Source: Cladosporium sp. IMV 00045
Taxonomy: Eukaryota; Ascomycota; Dothideomycetes; Cladosporiales; Cladosporiaceae
NCBI GenBank assembly: GCA_001931905.2
Contig: MSJI02000904.1
Location: 62,001-126,000, forward strand
Length of the DNA stretch: 64,000 nucleotides
Direction of reading: 5' to 3'
The position numbers were made by a program, and so were the translations under genes. Position 1 is the stretch's first letter. Each line of letters starts with the position of its first letter. Below, in pieces: positions 1-10,460 of this stretch. The notes beneath the pieces are model-generated. The model was given only the letters and a program-made list of their open reading frames with translations, did no database searches and had not been told where the DNA came from.

Positions 1-534
1 TCTCTTGCAACTACATCTGCAATCGTCCATCTCTACCAACGACTCCCAAAGACATCCACCACAAGACCACATACACATATCAATCACTTCGTCGGACAAG
101 ATGCCCCAGGCGGTCGCTGAGCTCTAAATTCACCGCTGGGAGGGCTGCCAATGCGACACCCTTCCAGTCCGGTCTCTGCTTAGCGAACAGGTTCAATCAC
201 TGACGACCAAGTAACATTCGGTTGCTTCAAGCACTCGAACTCAACTGCCTTACAAGTGCACACCATACTTCTTCCCCTTGGTGGAAGTTTTGTGACTAGC
301 ATCATTCAATCCGTGCTCCGTTTGCTCCTCAGGAGCCCAACCCGACGAAGTCCAGACTAGGCCCCATCATAGTTCAAGGGTGCAGTCGACCATATTCATA
401 CAAGACCGCAACAAGTTGCCTCGAAGGCGACACTCCGCGAACGTAAGACGAACTTTATCCATAATTGCGCTATCTGCGCATCTCGTCTCTTTCTACACCT
501 ACCCCTCCAACTCATACAAAATTTTCAAGCCACA
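1..534 (+). other. 5' flank and leader of the first gene
   Basis: No gene is seen here on either strand. The stretch leads into the ATG at 535 and is pyrimidine- and CA-rich just before it, as in many fungal 5' leaders. It contains a short upstream reading frame at 101-127, listed separately. The true transcription start cannot be read from the sequence. Confidence 0.5.
101..127 (+). promoter_or_regulatory. Possible upstream ORF (8 codons)
   Basis: ATG at 101 opens an 8-codon frame (MPQAVAEL) ending in TAA at 125-127, about 400 nt before the main start at 535. If the transcript begins upstream of 101 this could lower translation of the main frame. Only the frame itself is seen; the role is inference. 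Confidence 0.25.
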
Positions 535-2730
535 ATGGCACACATGAATACTTTCACAACCACGGGCGCGCCCACCATGGCCTCACCGACCAACTCCAGC
601 AACTCTGGACACACAATCATGAAGAACGATAACACGACATCACAACAATCTCGCCCATCAGGGCTCACAAGCAACGACGACGAACAAGACGGCAGTGCCG
701 GAACCGATGGTAGTGCCAACGAAGGCCATGCCTCCGCTGAAGATGATGCGGATGCGGTGGCCCTGTCAGGCGTTGCTAAGCTCACAATGGAGCCAACGGA
801 ACACCTGGCAGGGGAATCTCCATCCGATGCGCTGCAAGACGATGACATGATGTTCCTCGACGACGTGGACATGATGGACAGCACCCCAGGAAGTGAGGGA
901 GCAGATGACTTGAGTGCTAAAGACTTCGAGATTGACGACGACTATACCGGACTGGAAGCTATCAGCGATGACGAAAGATCTGGCGAAGAGATTGAAAAGG
1001 ATATGTTGAAGGCGGCCGAGACGGATCTTCGACAGGAATACTTGGAGCAGGAAGCGAGCATGGCGCGACAGCAAGAGTCTGACTGGTTCGCCGAGGAGCT
1101 CAACGAGGCAGGGTACCGCAGCCGAAACTTCAGCATCGGTAGTGACGAGGATGATCCTTTCGGTCTGAGTGCTCCCCTGAACTTGAATGAAGACCCTTTC
1201 CAGGGCGCTCAACTGTTCGACTCGCAATGGCAGGGCCTGATGGACGACGCAGAGCTCAACCTTTGGCGCATGCCACACTCGGACCGTCCAAGAGAGGATT
1301 CTTTCAACTCGACTGACCGCCCAAAGCGTGTTCGCTTTGCTGAAGGTGCTCCTTTGTCTCGTAGTTCGAGCAGGAGCAGCTCCGGCAGCAGCGACGATGA
1401 AGACGACAACAACAACCAGTACCCGGACATCTTTATGGATCAGGACGATCCTAAGATTCAACAGCTCCTTGCTCAAGATCGCGGAGACGCCGATATGAAT
1501 AATTACGGCAGCGATGCTGGCTCTGTTTATGATTTCGAGGACGACGCTGATCGCTTCGCTTTTGAGATGGACGAGGAGAGTGACTCGAGCGAGTACGACA
1601 GTGACTCTGAGCGTATGTATTTGTGCATTCCTTCTGCTGCTTTCCCTGTATGCTAACATCTGCGCCAAGTGAGTGATGACAGCGAAGACGATGGTGGTTA
1701 CGAAACCGAAGAAGAAGATCCTGAAGAGGCAAAGGCCAAGATGCAAGAGGTCTGCAAGATGTCTCGCGCCTCGGCCACCACTGCCAGCGCTCCCACAACC
1801 CCTACACAAAGCAAAAGGACGCCCGCTCCGTTGGCACGATCGAATAGCGTCACTAATGGTTCGGTCATCAAGTCCACCAAGAACAAGAAAGGTCCTAGAG
1901 AAGGCACTTTCGAATGCGACCCATCGAAGGCCACTGTAGTCTCGGACTCGACCGGCAAGAAAACGGTGCTGTACATGCCTACCCAGCCTTCGGCCCAAAA
2001 CAAGGCGTTCTGGGAGCGTGCCAAGAGCGCAGCCAGCAGTCGTAACAACAGCCCGCGCGGATCAATGTCCATCACACTGCCCGGTCGGGGTGGCAAAGAT
2101 GAGCAACAGCCGCGCCCATTCACTGCGCAATCGACCTTGTCCACGATGTTCGATGGCAATTTCGACTTTATGCAACAGAGCGACGTCTCTCCTCCGCCAC
2201 CCCCGCGCACTGCTCCATTGTCGTCTTATGCACCTTCGCAAAGCGCTTTCACTACGCCTGCGCCGACTGATGCAGGCAGCGATGCCGACGAGGACTACCC
2301 CGACTTCAATATGCTCGTTGATCTCAACCAAGATTCCGACGATGACGATCCCGATGACTGGTCTGCTGCTGTCACTTCCCCACATGAGCCAACTTTCCTC
2401 TCACGCGGTATGGTTGGTTCGTTCCGTCTCAACCAGCACCGTGCTAAACAAGAGAGCTCTCTCGCCTCACACCCGGACAGCCGCGCATCAACTTCAGAGG
2501 TTAACGCTCTCCAAAGTGGCCGCCGCGGCGCCGGTAACGCGCCGATAACCCCGGCTCGCAAAAGGCGTTTGAGCAGGGACCTGAACAGGACCAACTCCGG
2601 CATCAGGAAGCCGGCGACTCCCGCAATCGGCAGCCCTCTTTCTGCTCATCGCCCCAGGAGCCGTGGCCAGAGTCTCTCTGGTCGTTTGGATCAGACTCTG
2701 TCGCCAGGCTACTCTCTGAAGCAGCAATAA
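535..2730 (+). CDS. Acidic low-complexity nuclear protein, possibly IFH1/CRF1-like
   Basis: Two exons, 535-1612 and 1670-2730, encode 712 residues; the 57-nt intron has a GTATGT donor, a CTAAC branch site and a CAAG acceptor, and joins the frame through ...DSEL|SDDSEDD. The protein is mostly disordered. The N-terminal half is very acidic with many Asp/Glu/Ser blocks (for example DDDMMFLDDVDMMD), followed by a basic RPKRVRF patch and a Ser-rich run. A second acidic block spans the splice junction. The middle holds a more ordered segment (FECDPSKATVVSDSTGKKTVLYMP), and the C-terminus is basic (ARKRRLSRDLNR). The alternation of acidic blocks with a GKK-VLYMP segment recalls fungal IFH1/CRF1 ribosomal-gene co-regulators, but no motif proves it. 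The call is therefore an acidic, probably nuclear protein of uncertain function. Confidence 0.75.
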
Positions 2731-3975
2731 GCAACTCGATAACTTAACGACCCGGCTACGACATTCTAGACGTCAGCGTAACAGGACTTGCGCTGCGCTC
2801 ATACGACCACGCCATTCACTTCACAAGAGTCAACCCCATCTAGCGGGTTGCGCGTACACATTTGAGCGTCCTTCCATTCCCTAAAGCTTCAATTCAGCAA
2901 GGACGTCTCTTTCCACTTCTACAACAATAACAAAAATCGTTTTCTTCCCTTCCCACCAACCAAAGATACCCTCAGCGTTTGGTCTTTCTTCGATTGCGAG
3001 AAGCAAAAGTTTTTTTCTTTATTTTTCTCTTCATTCTAAAAGTACACAAGACAACAACAAAAGCAAGTGGCTGCAACCCTTTTTTTTTTGTTTCAGATCG
3101 CGCCATGGCTCTGAGATGGCTCTTCGAATCGTCCAGACGGTACAGAAAAGTTTTGCTTTTCGATAGTCGTTTCTGTCATTCCCGTCCGCGTTTGGAGCGG
3201 GGAGTCTGCCGGCTAAGAGACTGTTGGTCTTTTGCTTCTTTTGGTCTTGTCTTTCCTTTTTGCTTTTTCTTGATGGCGTTGGTTCTTGTGTTTGTGAGGG
3301 TGATAGGTGTGGTGCGTTTTTCTGAGTCCTTTTCCTTTTCCTTTTATATCTTAAGTAGGAATGAGACATGGAATGAGAAACTCGATAAATCACTCTTCTT
3401 CGCAATCTTTCGGTCTGTTGGTGTCGTGTGTGATTGCTCGGTTTATGTTACGTGTATGTCAAACTGAACGATTTGTCGTTGAAGATCTTGAGCCTTACTC
3501 AAATTACATGTCAAGGTAGAACGAGTAAGGACCAGACACGGGTTTCTGAGGTGCCATTGTCAATTTATGAGATCGATACGACTTCTTCTACCGTGATATC
3601 AAGCATTGTGTCATGAAAGGGTAAGAAAGACAAAGCAAGAGAATCTACACGACACGTCCTCTGACTGTATATTCTGCTCGACTTGTGCAACATACGCTCG
3701 CTTTTTTGGACACTACTCAGGCTTACGTTCTCTCGACTGTCCAGAGAACCGTACCGCAACAGCAGAGGCTAGCGGATGAGGAATGAGATGATCTTGAGAG
3801 TCATGAGCTAGTGCCTCGCGTGCGCACTCAATCACATCTGATAAAAACGTGATGTGTGAGGTGGATGTAGATGTACACCAACCCTTACCCTAGCAACTAA
3901 AAGCTATAATCCAGATTTGAAAATTTTGCGCAAGGTATATGAGATACGTCTCAGCACCTGATCACATGAATCAAA
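2731..3975. other. Gene-free spacer before tRNA-Phe
   Basis: The first part is probably the 3' UTR of the upstream gene, with several T-rich runs. The ORF at 2979-3467 is composed of T-rich low-complexity codons and has no recognisable domain, so it is not called. A telomere-like 14-mer, CAACCCTTACCCTA, lies at 3879-3892 and recurs at 25350-25363. Confidence 0.5.
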
Positions 3976-4079
3976 GCAGCTTTAGCTCACATGGGAGAGC
4001 GCCAGACTGAAGTTCACTTCAAGTCGTAAGCATTCTGTGCGGTATCTGGAGGTACTGTGTTCGATCCACAGAAGCTGCA
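3976..4079 (+). tRNA. tRNA-Phe (GAA) with a 31-nt intron
   Basis: The acceptor stem GCAGCTT (3976-3982) pairs with AAGCTGC (4072-4078), with discriminator A at 4079. The D arm is GCTC/GAGC. The anticodon stem CCAGA (4002-4006) pairs with TCTGG (4045-4049) around the loop CTGAAGA, giving anticodon GAA. The T arm is CTGTG-TTCGATC-CACAG. The mature RNA is 73 nt, the usual length. The intron at 4013-4043 sits one base 3' of the anticodon, the canonical eukaryotic position, and its CTTCA can pair with the anticodon loop. T runs at 4106-4109 and 4114-4118 fit an RNA polymerase III terminator. The body closely matches fungal tRNA-Phe as I recall it. Confidence 0.95.
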
Positions 4080-4554
4080 ATTCTACTCTTGCCATTTGGC
4101 ATTGCTTTTGTGCTTTTTCTTTTCTTGGCTTGATTCTGTATCGATTGATTCTTTTGGGTCTTTTGATGGTCTGCTTCTTTCGATATTGTTTGGGCAAAGG
4201 GGGATGAGTACTTTGATTTGAGACGAGTGTGGTACGGCTTGGGGTTTTGACTGTGTTAATGAGCAGGGCTCTGTATTGAACGAGGAGTCGGGACTTTTCA
4301 ATATCCTATATTTAATTGTTTTGCACACAATGTCTCATTGGACTGACTTACATGGTTGCAACTAGGGTTGGCACAGACTAATAAGCATGATTTTTGTTGC
4401 TCACATCCATGCTCGACGAGATACCATTTGAACAAAGCTTGGAGCTCATTCGGTACGTACATGTAATAGTCAATCGAGGTTACACGTTGATGACACGTAC
4501 GAAAGAACATCGAGTGAAGCGGGTACATCATTCATTACATTATTAACATAGACA

Positions 4555-4928
4555 TTAAACTGTGTCTCCAACGTTGCCAGTCAGACGGCTGGTGCCATCC
4601 TCAGGACCGGGAAGGCCCTCCTCATCACCGGGCTCCTGGTAGGTACCGCTGGACTTGACGGCGCCTCTGGTGCGCTCGTTGATCATGTTGCCCTTGTCGA
4701 TGGCTTCCTTGTCGTCGGCCTCTGTTGCATATAGTGTCAGTGATATGTTTATAGGGCAGGGTTGTTTAGGAGTGACGAACCGAGCTGCGCATCGGTGTCG
4801 ACCTTATCGCCGTCGATGGGGTCCTCGATGGGCTTGTCGTCGGACTGAACGGGGATCTGGTTCTGGCCGGTTCGGCTCTTGTACTCATTGTCCTGGAACT
4901 CGCCGGAGGGAATGTCTTGGGCGCTCAT
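4555..4928 (-). CDS. Small conserved hypothetical protein
   Basis: Two exons on the minus strand, 4928-4781 and 4721-4555, encode 104 residues; the 59-nt intron (4780-4722) begins GTTCGT and ends CAACAG and joins the frame as QL|EADDKEA. The protein starts MSAQDIPSGEFQDNEYKSR and is hydrophilic with no signal peptide or membrane segment. Its C-terminal half contains GNMINERTRGA and TYQEPGDEEGLPG, which look like conserved fungal motifs, but I know of no assigned function. The short ATG-proximal region, clean splice junction and good stop context make it a credible gene. It is probably a cytosolic small acidic protein; no partner can be inferred from its neighbours. Confidence 0.75.
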
Positions 4929-6049
4929 GGCTGCTAATGTGATAAAGTAGGAATGGTTGTGTTGATAGTGCCGAATATAGTGATGTGTGGTACAGTATTG
5001 GATTGTTGGTAAGTGAAAAAATGGCAAAGAGAAAGCGACAACCATCTACTTATACCTGTCGAAAGCACACTCTTCCCAGAAAGGAGGCTGGCCTTCAACT
5101 CTTCGTGCGTCATGGCAGAAGGTGCTGAATCTACAAGATGTCATGTTGATGTCAAACCCAGGACGCCAGCACCAGCGTGCCTGGGGTCAATGGGGTAAGA
5201 GATCCTCCTGAAAGTGTAAATATGAGATCTCGAGCACAGTCGAGAACCAATGCCAGGGCAACCGAAGAGCTAGCACGCGATCGGGATGCATCCGTTGCAG
5301 CAACTAATGCCAGATCCAGCCATGTCGAGCCAATGAGAGCATGATGATGATATCAGAAGTGGAGGAGGAATCTCATCCGGCATGCACACGAGTCGCAGTC
5401 TAGCAGGGGCAATCGCATTCAGGTGAATGGAGAGGGCTGGATAGTCGGTATGGTGGACGTCACGACTCTGGAAATGAAGCCGTCTAGTGCAGCGCACAGG
5501 GGCGTGCACTTTTGATCGAGTCCCAGAAGCCGGGGGATATCGTCGAATCTCAGATCGAAAAGGACAGGGTCTCGTTTGGATCTGACGCTAACGCACACAC
5601 TTTAGATCGGAACGGGTGACGTGTAGACGTCGTGTAATCGCGTCGTGTATTTGGTTCATTGTTGATGAGGTCGTTGTGACGATATTCTGTCATTCTAGAC
5701 ACAACGTCGTCACTTCATGGGTTGTTGCAGCGGGGTGATGGGTCGCCTGCTTCAACGGCTTGTCTCCTGGTTCAAACACAGCATTCGCTTTCTGATTGCT
5801 TTGCTTATATTCAAGATTTCTTTATTGCCAACGTTTAGATTCAATCGCTCGTAGTAGGATAGAGCGACGCGATGATTCTTGCCTCAAAGCGAGGTTGCTA
5901 GGTAACAACGAGACCTTGATGCTTGAATATCGGGACGCGACAACAAATGCAATAATCGTTCCGATCAGTTTGCAAAGATACACATGTCCGTACAAATAAG
6001 TACATATTCTCAATATTGGACGCAAGGCCGTTACCAATCAATGTCACGA
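4929..6049. other. Intergenic spacer
   Basis: About 1.1 kb between two minus-strand genes. It should hold the promoter of the small protein at 4555-4928 and the 3' end of the gene at 6050. Short frames here (such as 5013-5198 and 5270-5509) show no domain or splice support. Nothing else recognised. Confidence 0.4.
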
Positions 6050-7163
6050 TCACTCATCATCGTCATCCTCCTCCTTTCCTGCATCACTATCGTCCTCTTC
6101 CTCACTGGCATCCTCATCCTCATCATCCTCGTCCTCCTCACTGCTCTCAACCTCCGTCACCACATTGCCACTTCCCCCTTCAATGCCACCCGGAGCCGGA
6201 CCTTGGCGCTGCCAACCGGAATTCTCGATGGCTGCTTCTACCACGGCATACACAAAGAATTCCTGGATCGGAACGTCAAAGTCGTGCCTCCAGAGAAGAT
6301 ACAGACCGTTCAGGCTAGGGAAGAGGGTGACGACCACGTTCTGGAGGAATTGCCGCAGGGTGTGAGGTTGTCTCTCCACCGCGACAGACTTGAGCTGGAA
6401 ATTCCAAACCCGGCCGACTTTGATGCGTCGGATCAGCTCCATCACGAAGGTCTGACAGTTGGCTGTGATGAGGTCATATCGTACGTTCGGGTAGATCTGG
6501 GTTGCTTTGGGCCAAGTCAGCATTCTAAACGAATATTGAAATCGTTCGACTTGATGATTGTTGATGGAAAGCCGACTCACCGATGCTGTGAACTTCGTTC
6601 GGATTCTTGTTGGTGTAGCCAACGTTGAAGACGCGATTGCCCATAAAGTACTTTTGGACTTCGAAGTATCTGCGTTGGGAAATCCGAATCATTTCATTCT
6701 CCCCTCTATCCAACTGCCAGACCCAATCCTCGCCATCGTTCCACTTGATGCGGAGAGCCCAATGTCTGAACGGCGCAAGTTCTTTTTGCTCGAACTTCTC
6801 TTTCTTTTTCTTCGTCCACGTCCACGAAGACGCAACCCACTGCGGAATTTGATGTTTGTCGGCTAGTAGGATCTGGATGGAGGCAGAGCTGGGGAAAACC
6901 CGCTCTTTCAAGAACAATTGATGGAGGGAGATGGCTAAGGCTCCATCAATCTCGATGCTCGATTGCGGCGTTGCGCTTGTAGTCGAGACAGCGACCTGCC
7001 GTGGTTTTGCGCTTGCATTGGATGCACCGACCTGTCGCGGTGGTGCGATTGCAATCGGGGCAGCTCCCTTTCGTGGTGTTTTGTTTGCAGTTGAGGCAAC
7101 GGCCTGTTGTGATGTTGTGTTCGCAGTCGAGGCAGCGACTTGTCGTGGGGCTGGTCTCGACAT
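6050..7163 (-). CDS. LRAT/NlpC-P60-like protein with H and NC motifs
   Basis: Two exons, 7163-6581 and 6504-6050 on the minus strand, encode 345 residues. The intron has a GTGAGT donor and a GCTGAC branch site, and its CAAAG acceptor is the one that keeps frame. An upstream in-frame ATG at 7292 is possible, but a TATATAAA-like box lies between it and 7163, so the inner start is preferred. Residues 1-65 are degenerate repeats built on PRQVAxSTA. The centre carries FRHWALRIKW (His134) and, after the intron, YDLITANCQTFV (Cys211). A histidine in an HWAL context followed by an NCxxF cysteine is the arrangement of LRAT-type (permuted papain/NlpC-P60 fold) proteins. The C-terminus is a long Glu/Asp tail. 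Catalytic activity is an inference; the second polar residue of the site is not obvious. Confidence 0.7.
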
Positions 7164-8104
7164 CGTGCTTGTTGCGTTTGCTTGTAGAGAGATGTTCGGT
7201 CTCGGTGGCACAACCACTCCTGACTTTATATATTTCCGCGGCCAGGCAACTCTGTTGGGCTGCCTTGGGCAGCTTTCATCGAGGCGTGCCAATGAGCTTT
7301 TGATGGTGTTTATGCAGCGTCGCGAGTGCTTGATTATGATCCAGGATTGGTCGCCTTATAGAAGCTGACATCCAGCCTGATCTTGATGCATGTCTGACGG
7401 TTCAAAACATGTATTCGAATGGATTTTGCCAGCATATTATCATGACATGCAAGCCATCGCTTATTCCGAGGGTCATGGGATCTCACTTTCTCAGGAGACA
7501 GCCTTGTCACTTCTTCGGATGCAGCGAGAACAGGATCAGTACTCGGGCAGACTTGCAGGGAGGCCTCAAAGATTGCCTGAAAGCAACCACCTCACTCATA
7601 GACAGAAAGAAGGGTGGTGTCAGGCTGCGGGCATTTGACGTGGGATGGAAACAGCATCCAGCGGATTGTAGCTCGTTTACCCCCACGGACTCGGTAGCGA
7701 AGCTCTGCATGGCTTAAGCGAGTAAGACACACCGGTCAGAGATCATGTGACCTGTACTTGTAGATTGCCGGTTACATCGGCGAACAAATTGGCGGATGGC
7801 GAGCCAAACGGCATGAGAAAGTGGGTGGCCATCTCTACAACATGAATCCATCCGATATGCATGTGCTGTCAAAGCACCTCCCGTGAAAGACAGGGTTATA
7901 AGCCCGTGCTGGCACTACACCATCGACGACCGGTGTGTCTCAGCCTCAACCCCTAGGAAATCACTTCTCCTAGTTAACTGGGTCGCCAACTCCGGTATCC
8001 AAGAGGGTGTCATCATGCCAGCGCCCGAATGGATTGAAGCTTGCATCGGAAGCCCTAGAAATGAAGCAGTAGGATCACCAAGGCAAACAAACATCGCGAG
8101 TGGA
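7164..8104. other. Intergenic spacer
   Basis: Holds the presumed promoter of the minus-strand gene starting at 7163, with a TATATAAA-like box near 7225-7235 in minus orientation, and the 3' end of SNF8. Frames at 7390-7638, 7409-7717 and 7883-8125 have no recognisable domain and are not called. Confidence 0.4.
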
Positions 8105-8890
8105 TCATCCGCCTTCGTGCATTGAGGCCGGGCTCCAGAATTCCACTTCTGCGGCCTGCGAGTCGACCCAGACTAGACTGTCGGATACCAAGTCGTCCAT
8201 TACAGCCACCGCCCTCGCGCGCTCCCAGCCGAGATTGTCGCGTAGCATCGAGACAGTGACATGTCCAAGGACTTGGATGACCTCCAACACAGTCGATTGA
8301 TCCAGATTGAGTTCTTTGGGCACCGACCGGATGAATCTGTGAGATCCGAGTGGCACAACCTTGAAGCCGCCCTCCAAAGGTGCAAGTGATTCCAGGGCTC
8401 GCTCAATGTCGTCGTCTGTGACATCGATGCCACCACCAATGATGCCACGGCCCTTCTCAATCCGCTTTCGCATTTCAGTCACAGCGATCATGCCCCCGTT
8501 TTCCGCTCTGGTCTCTCGGCAGAGCTCGACAACGCGCACGGCAAGTTCAAAGTAAAAATCATTCACACTACTCCCGAGCATTTTTGCCCATACACTACTA
8601 GCCTTGCCATTTGAGCTTGAAGCACCCTTGACATTGCTGCCAGCCAGAGGGTCCACGCCGATGGCGTTGCACATGCGGGCGAACTCGGCACGGAATTGGG
8701 GATTCTGCCTGATGTCTTTGGCATGCGTGAGACTGAAGTTGTGAAGAGCAGCTTGGAAGACGGAAAGCTGGTTTGCTAATGCTTCGGCGTGATTGGAACG
8801 GAGAGCCTGGCCGTGGCGAGCATACTGGTCGGCGCTGATCGCGGAGTTTGAGAAAGCGCTTAGACCGACACCGCGACGGTTGGAGGACAT
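8105..8890 (-). CDS. SNF8: ESCRT-II subunit SNF8/VPS22
   Basis: A single exon of 261 residues, close to the usual 230-260 for this family. SNF8 (VPS22/EAP30) is the two-winged-helix core subunit of ESCRT-II, which sorts ubiquitinated membrane proteins into multivesicular bodies on endosomes. The start MSSNRRGVGLSAF matches the conserved RRxxGxxAF beginning of the family. It is followed by the long helical hairpin (LANQLSVFQAALHNFS; RQNPQFRAEFARMCNAIGVDPL), then FYFELAVRVVELC, the first winged helix, and a second winged helix with TVLEVIQVLGHVTVSML. The ATG at 8890 is chosen because it aligns with the family start; the frame stays open upstream to 9370 but encodes nothing similar. The gene is divergent from RPL7 with 285 bp between the start codons. 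Confidence 0.93.
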   Translation of the reverse strand: MSSNRRGVGLSAFSNSAISADQYARHGQALRSNHAEALANQLSVFQAALHNFSLTHAKDIRQNPQFRAEFARMCNAIGVDPLAGSNVKGASSSNGKASSVWAKMLGSSVNDFYFELAVRVVELCRETRAENGGMIAVTEMRKRIEKGRGIIGGGIDVTDDDIERALESLAPLEGGFKVVPLGSHRFIRSVPKELNLDQSTVLEVIQVLGHVTVSMLRDNLGWERARAVAVMDDLVSDSLVWVDSQAAEVEFWSPASMHEGG

Positions 8891-9175
8891 CGTGACTGTG
8901 TCGATAGAGACAGCCGTCTCTGTATATTTGTCTGACACTGACAGAAGAGATGCAATGTACGAGAAGTGATGCCAGTAGCAAGCGTGGACAACTAGACTAA
9001 AGCGATGGGTTTGATATTTCATGCCTGAGGCTACAACAGCGGGAGCCGCGGGCCGAGAAAGCTCAGGCCATCCGCGCACAAATCCATTTTGTAAAGTGAG
9101 AACTTCAAGTCTGCCAACATCTGGATTCACGCCGCTCTTTTCTTCCTCACGACTAACCCAGCAGCCACCGTCAAG

Positions 9176-10460
9176 ATGCCCGGAAAATCCCTCGCCACCA
9201 TCAAGACGTATGTCGCTCTTCACCTTACCCTGCAATGCGCCGGGTGAAGAATTGTAGCGCAGTCGGTCCAGCTTGGAAAAATATGCTTGGAAGCCAGCAC
9301 TCGTCTCAGTCCTGCGCGGTGTCAGAAATGGCCCGTCAGAATGTGAGGCAGTAAGAGGAGGAACATCCACGCTTGGGGAAACCCATCAGCGTCGCCGTCG
9401 TCGACCATTGGTCGTATAAGGCAAACCACAGTGCTTAGCGGAGAATGCATGAGAGCCAGACCACTGCGCCGCAATTCTTCGCTCGGAGCCATCTGCCTTT
9501 TTGCGGCATGCTCCCAGCGGACCGACTAACACAATCCTCATAGTTCCGTCCCCACCCAGGACCAGATCCTGGTCCCGGAGACCCTTCTCAAGAAGCGCAA
9601 GTCCGCTGAGAAGGAGGCTGCCGACAAGGCTGCTGCCCGTGACTCCCGCAAGAAGGTTAGTCAACATCTATTTCTTGTCACCCGCCATACAGTGATGAAA
9701 ACAACCAAACACCACGACTAGCTACGGCAATGCTGTCGTAACGTTAACCATCTTTCGGGACTGATCGACTTTCGCCCTTCACATCACTATTTTGCATGGC
9801 TTCCATCGAACCATCGCTGACTGTCATGAACAGGAGTCCAAGACCAAGCGTGAGCAGATCTTCAAGCGCGCCGAGTCCTACGTCAAGGAGTACCGCGACT
9901 ACGAGCGTGAGCAGATCCGTCTTGCTCGCGTCGCCAAGTCCGAGGGCAGCTACTACGTCCCCGCTCAGCCCAAGCTGGTCTTCGTCGTCCGCATCAAGGG
10001 TATCAACAAGATTGACCCCAAGAAGCGCAAGACCCTCCAGCTCCTCCGTCTTCTTCAGATCAACAACGGTGTCTTCATCCGTCTGACCAAGGCAACCTCC
10101 GAGATGCTCAAGATCGTCGAGCCTTTCGTCGCCTACGGTTACCCCAACCTGAAGACCGTCCGTGAGCTCGTCTACAAGCGCGGCTACGCCAAGTCCAACA
10201 AGCAGCGCATCCCCCTCACCGACAACGCCATCATCGAGGAGCACCTCTCCAAGTACGGAATTGTCTGCATGGAGGACCTGATCCACGAGATCTACACCGT
10301 CGGCCCCAACTTCAAGCAGGCCGCCAACTTCCTCTGGCCCTTCAAGCTCTCCAACCCCACTGGTGGTTTCCGCACCCGCAAGTTCAAGCACTACGTCGAG
10401 GGTGGTGACCTTGGCAACCGCGAGGAGCACATCAACGCCCTCGTCAGGCAGATGAACTAA
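9176..10460 (+). CDS. RPL7: 60S ribosomal protein L7 (uL30)
   Basis: Three exons, 9176-9207, 9544-9655 and 9834-10460, encode 256 residues, near the usual 245-250 for fungal L7. The first exon has only 32 nt; introns of 336 and 178 nt are long for this window, as is common in ribosomal protein genes. Donors are GTATGT and GTTAGT; acceptors are CATAG and ACAG. Recognisable parts are the N-terminal [11 protein letters not shown], the basic helix [20 protein letters not shown], the uL30 core ([36 protein letters not shown]), [24 protein letters not shown] and the closing LVRQMN. Codon use is strongly biased to C-ending codons, typical of highly expressed genes. The second intron contains a C/D-box snoRNA, described separately. 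Confidence 0.97.
9687..9769 (+). ncRNA. Intronic C/D-box snoRNA, snR39-family candidate
   Basis: Inside RPL7 intron 2 lies a perfect C box, GTGATGA, at 9692-9698 and a D box, CTGA, at 9761-9764. The 12 nt CCATCTTTCGGG at 9748-9759 sit one base before the D box. They are perfectly complementary to CCCGAAAGATGG, a conserved segment of domain II of large-subunit rRNA (around yeast 25S G805/A807, recalled from memory). Counting five bases up from the D box points at the G of CCCG. In yeast the RPL7 introns host snR39 and snR59, which target this same region, so host, box motifs and target agree. The terminal stem is weak and the ends given are approximate. Confidence 0.75.

Noticed and set aside
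766..1998. Minus-strand ORF of 410 codons
   Set aside because: Mirror of the acidic low-complexity coding exons; no domain.
2979..3467. Plus-strand ORF of 162 codons
   Set aside because: T-rich low-complexity frame in the presumed 3' flank; many Phe/Leu/Val runs, no homology or splice support.
8891..9370. N-terminal extension of SNF8
   Set aside because: In frame but not conserved and would overlap the RPL7 first exon; the family start is at 8890.
9744..10430. Minus-strand ORF of 228 codons
   Set aside because: Antisense to biased RPL7 codons, which readily leave the opposite strand open.
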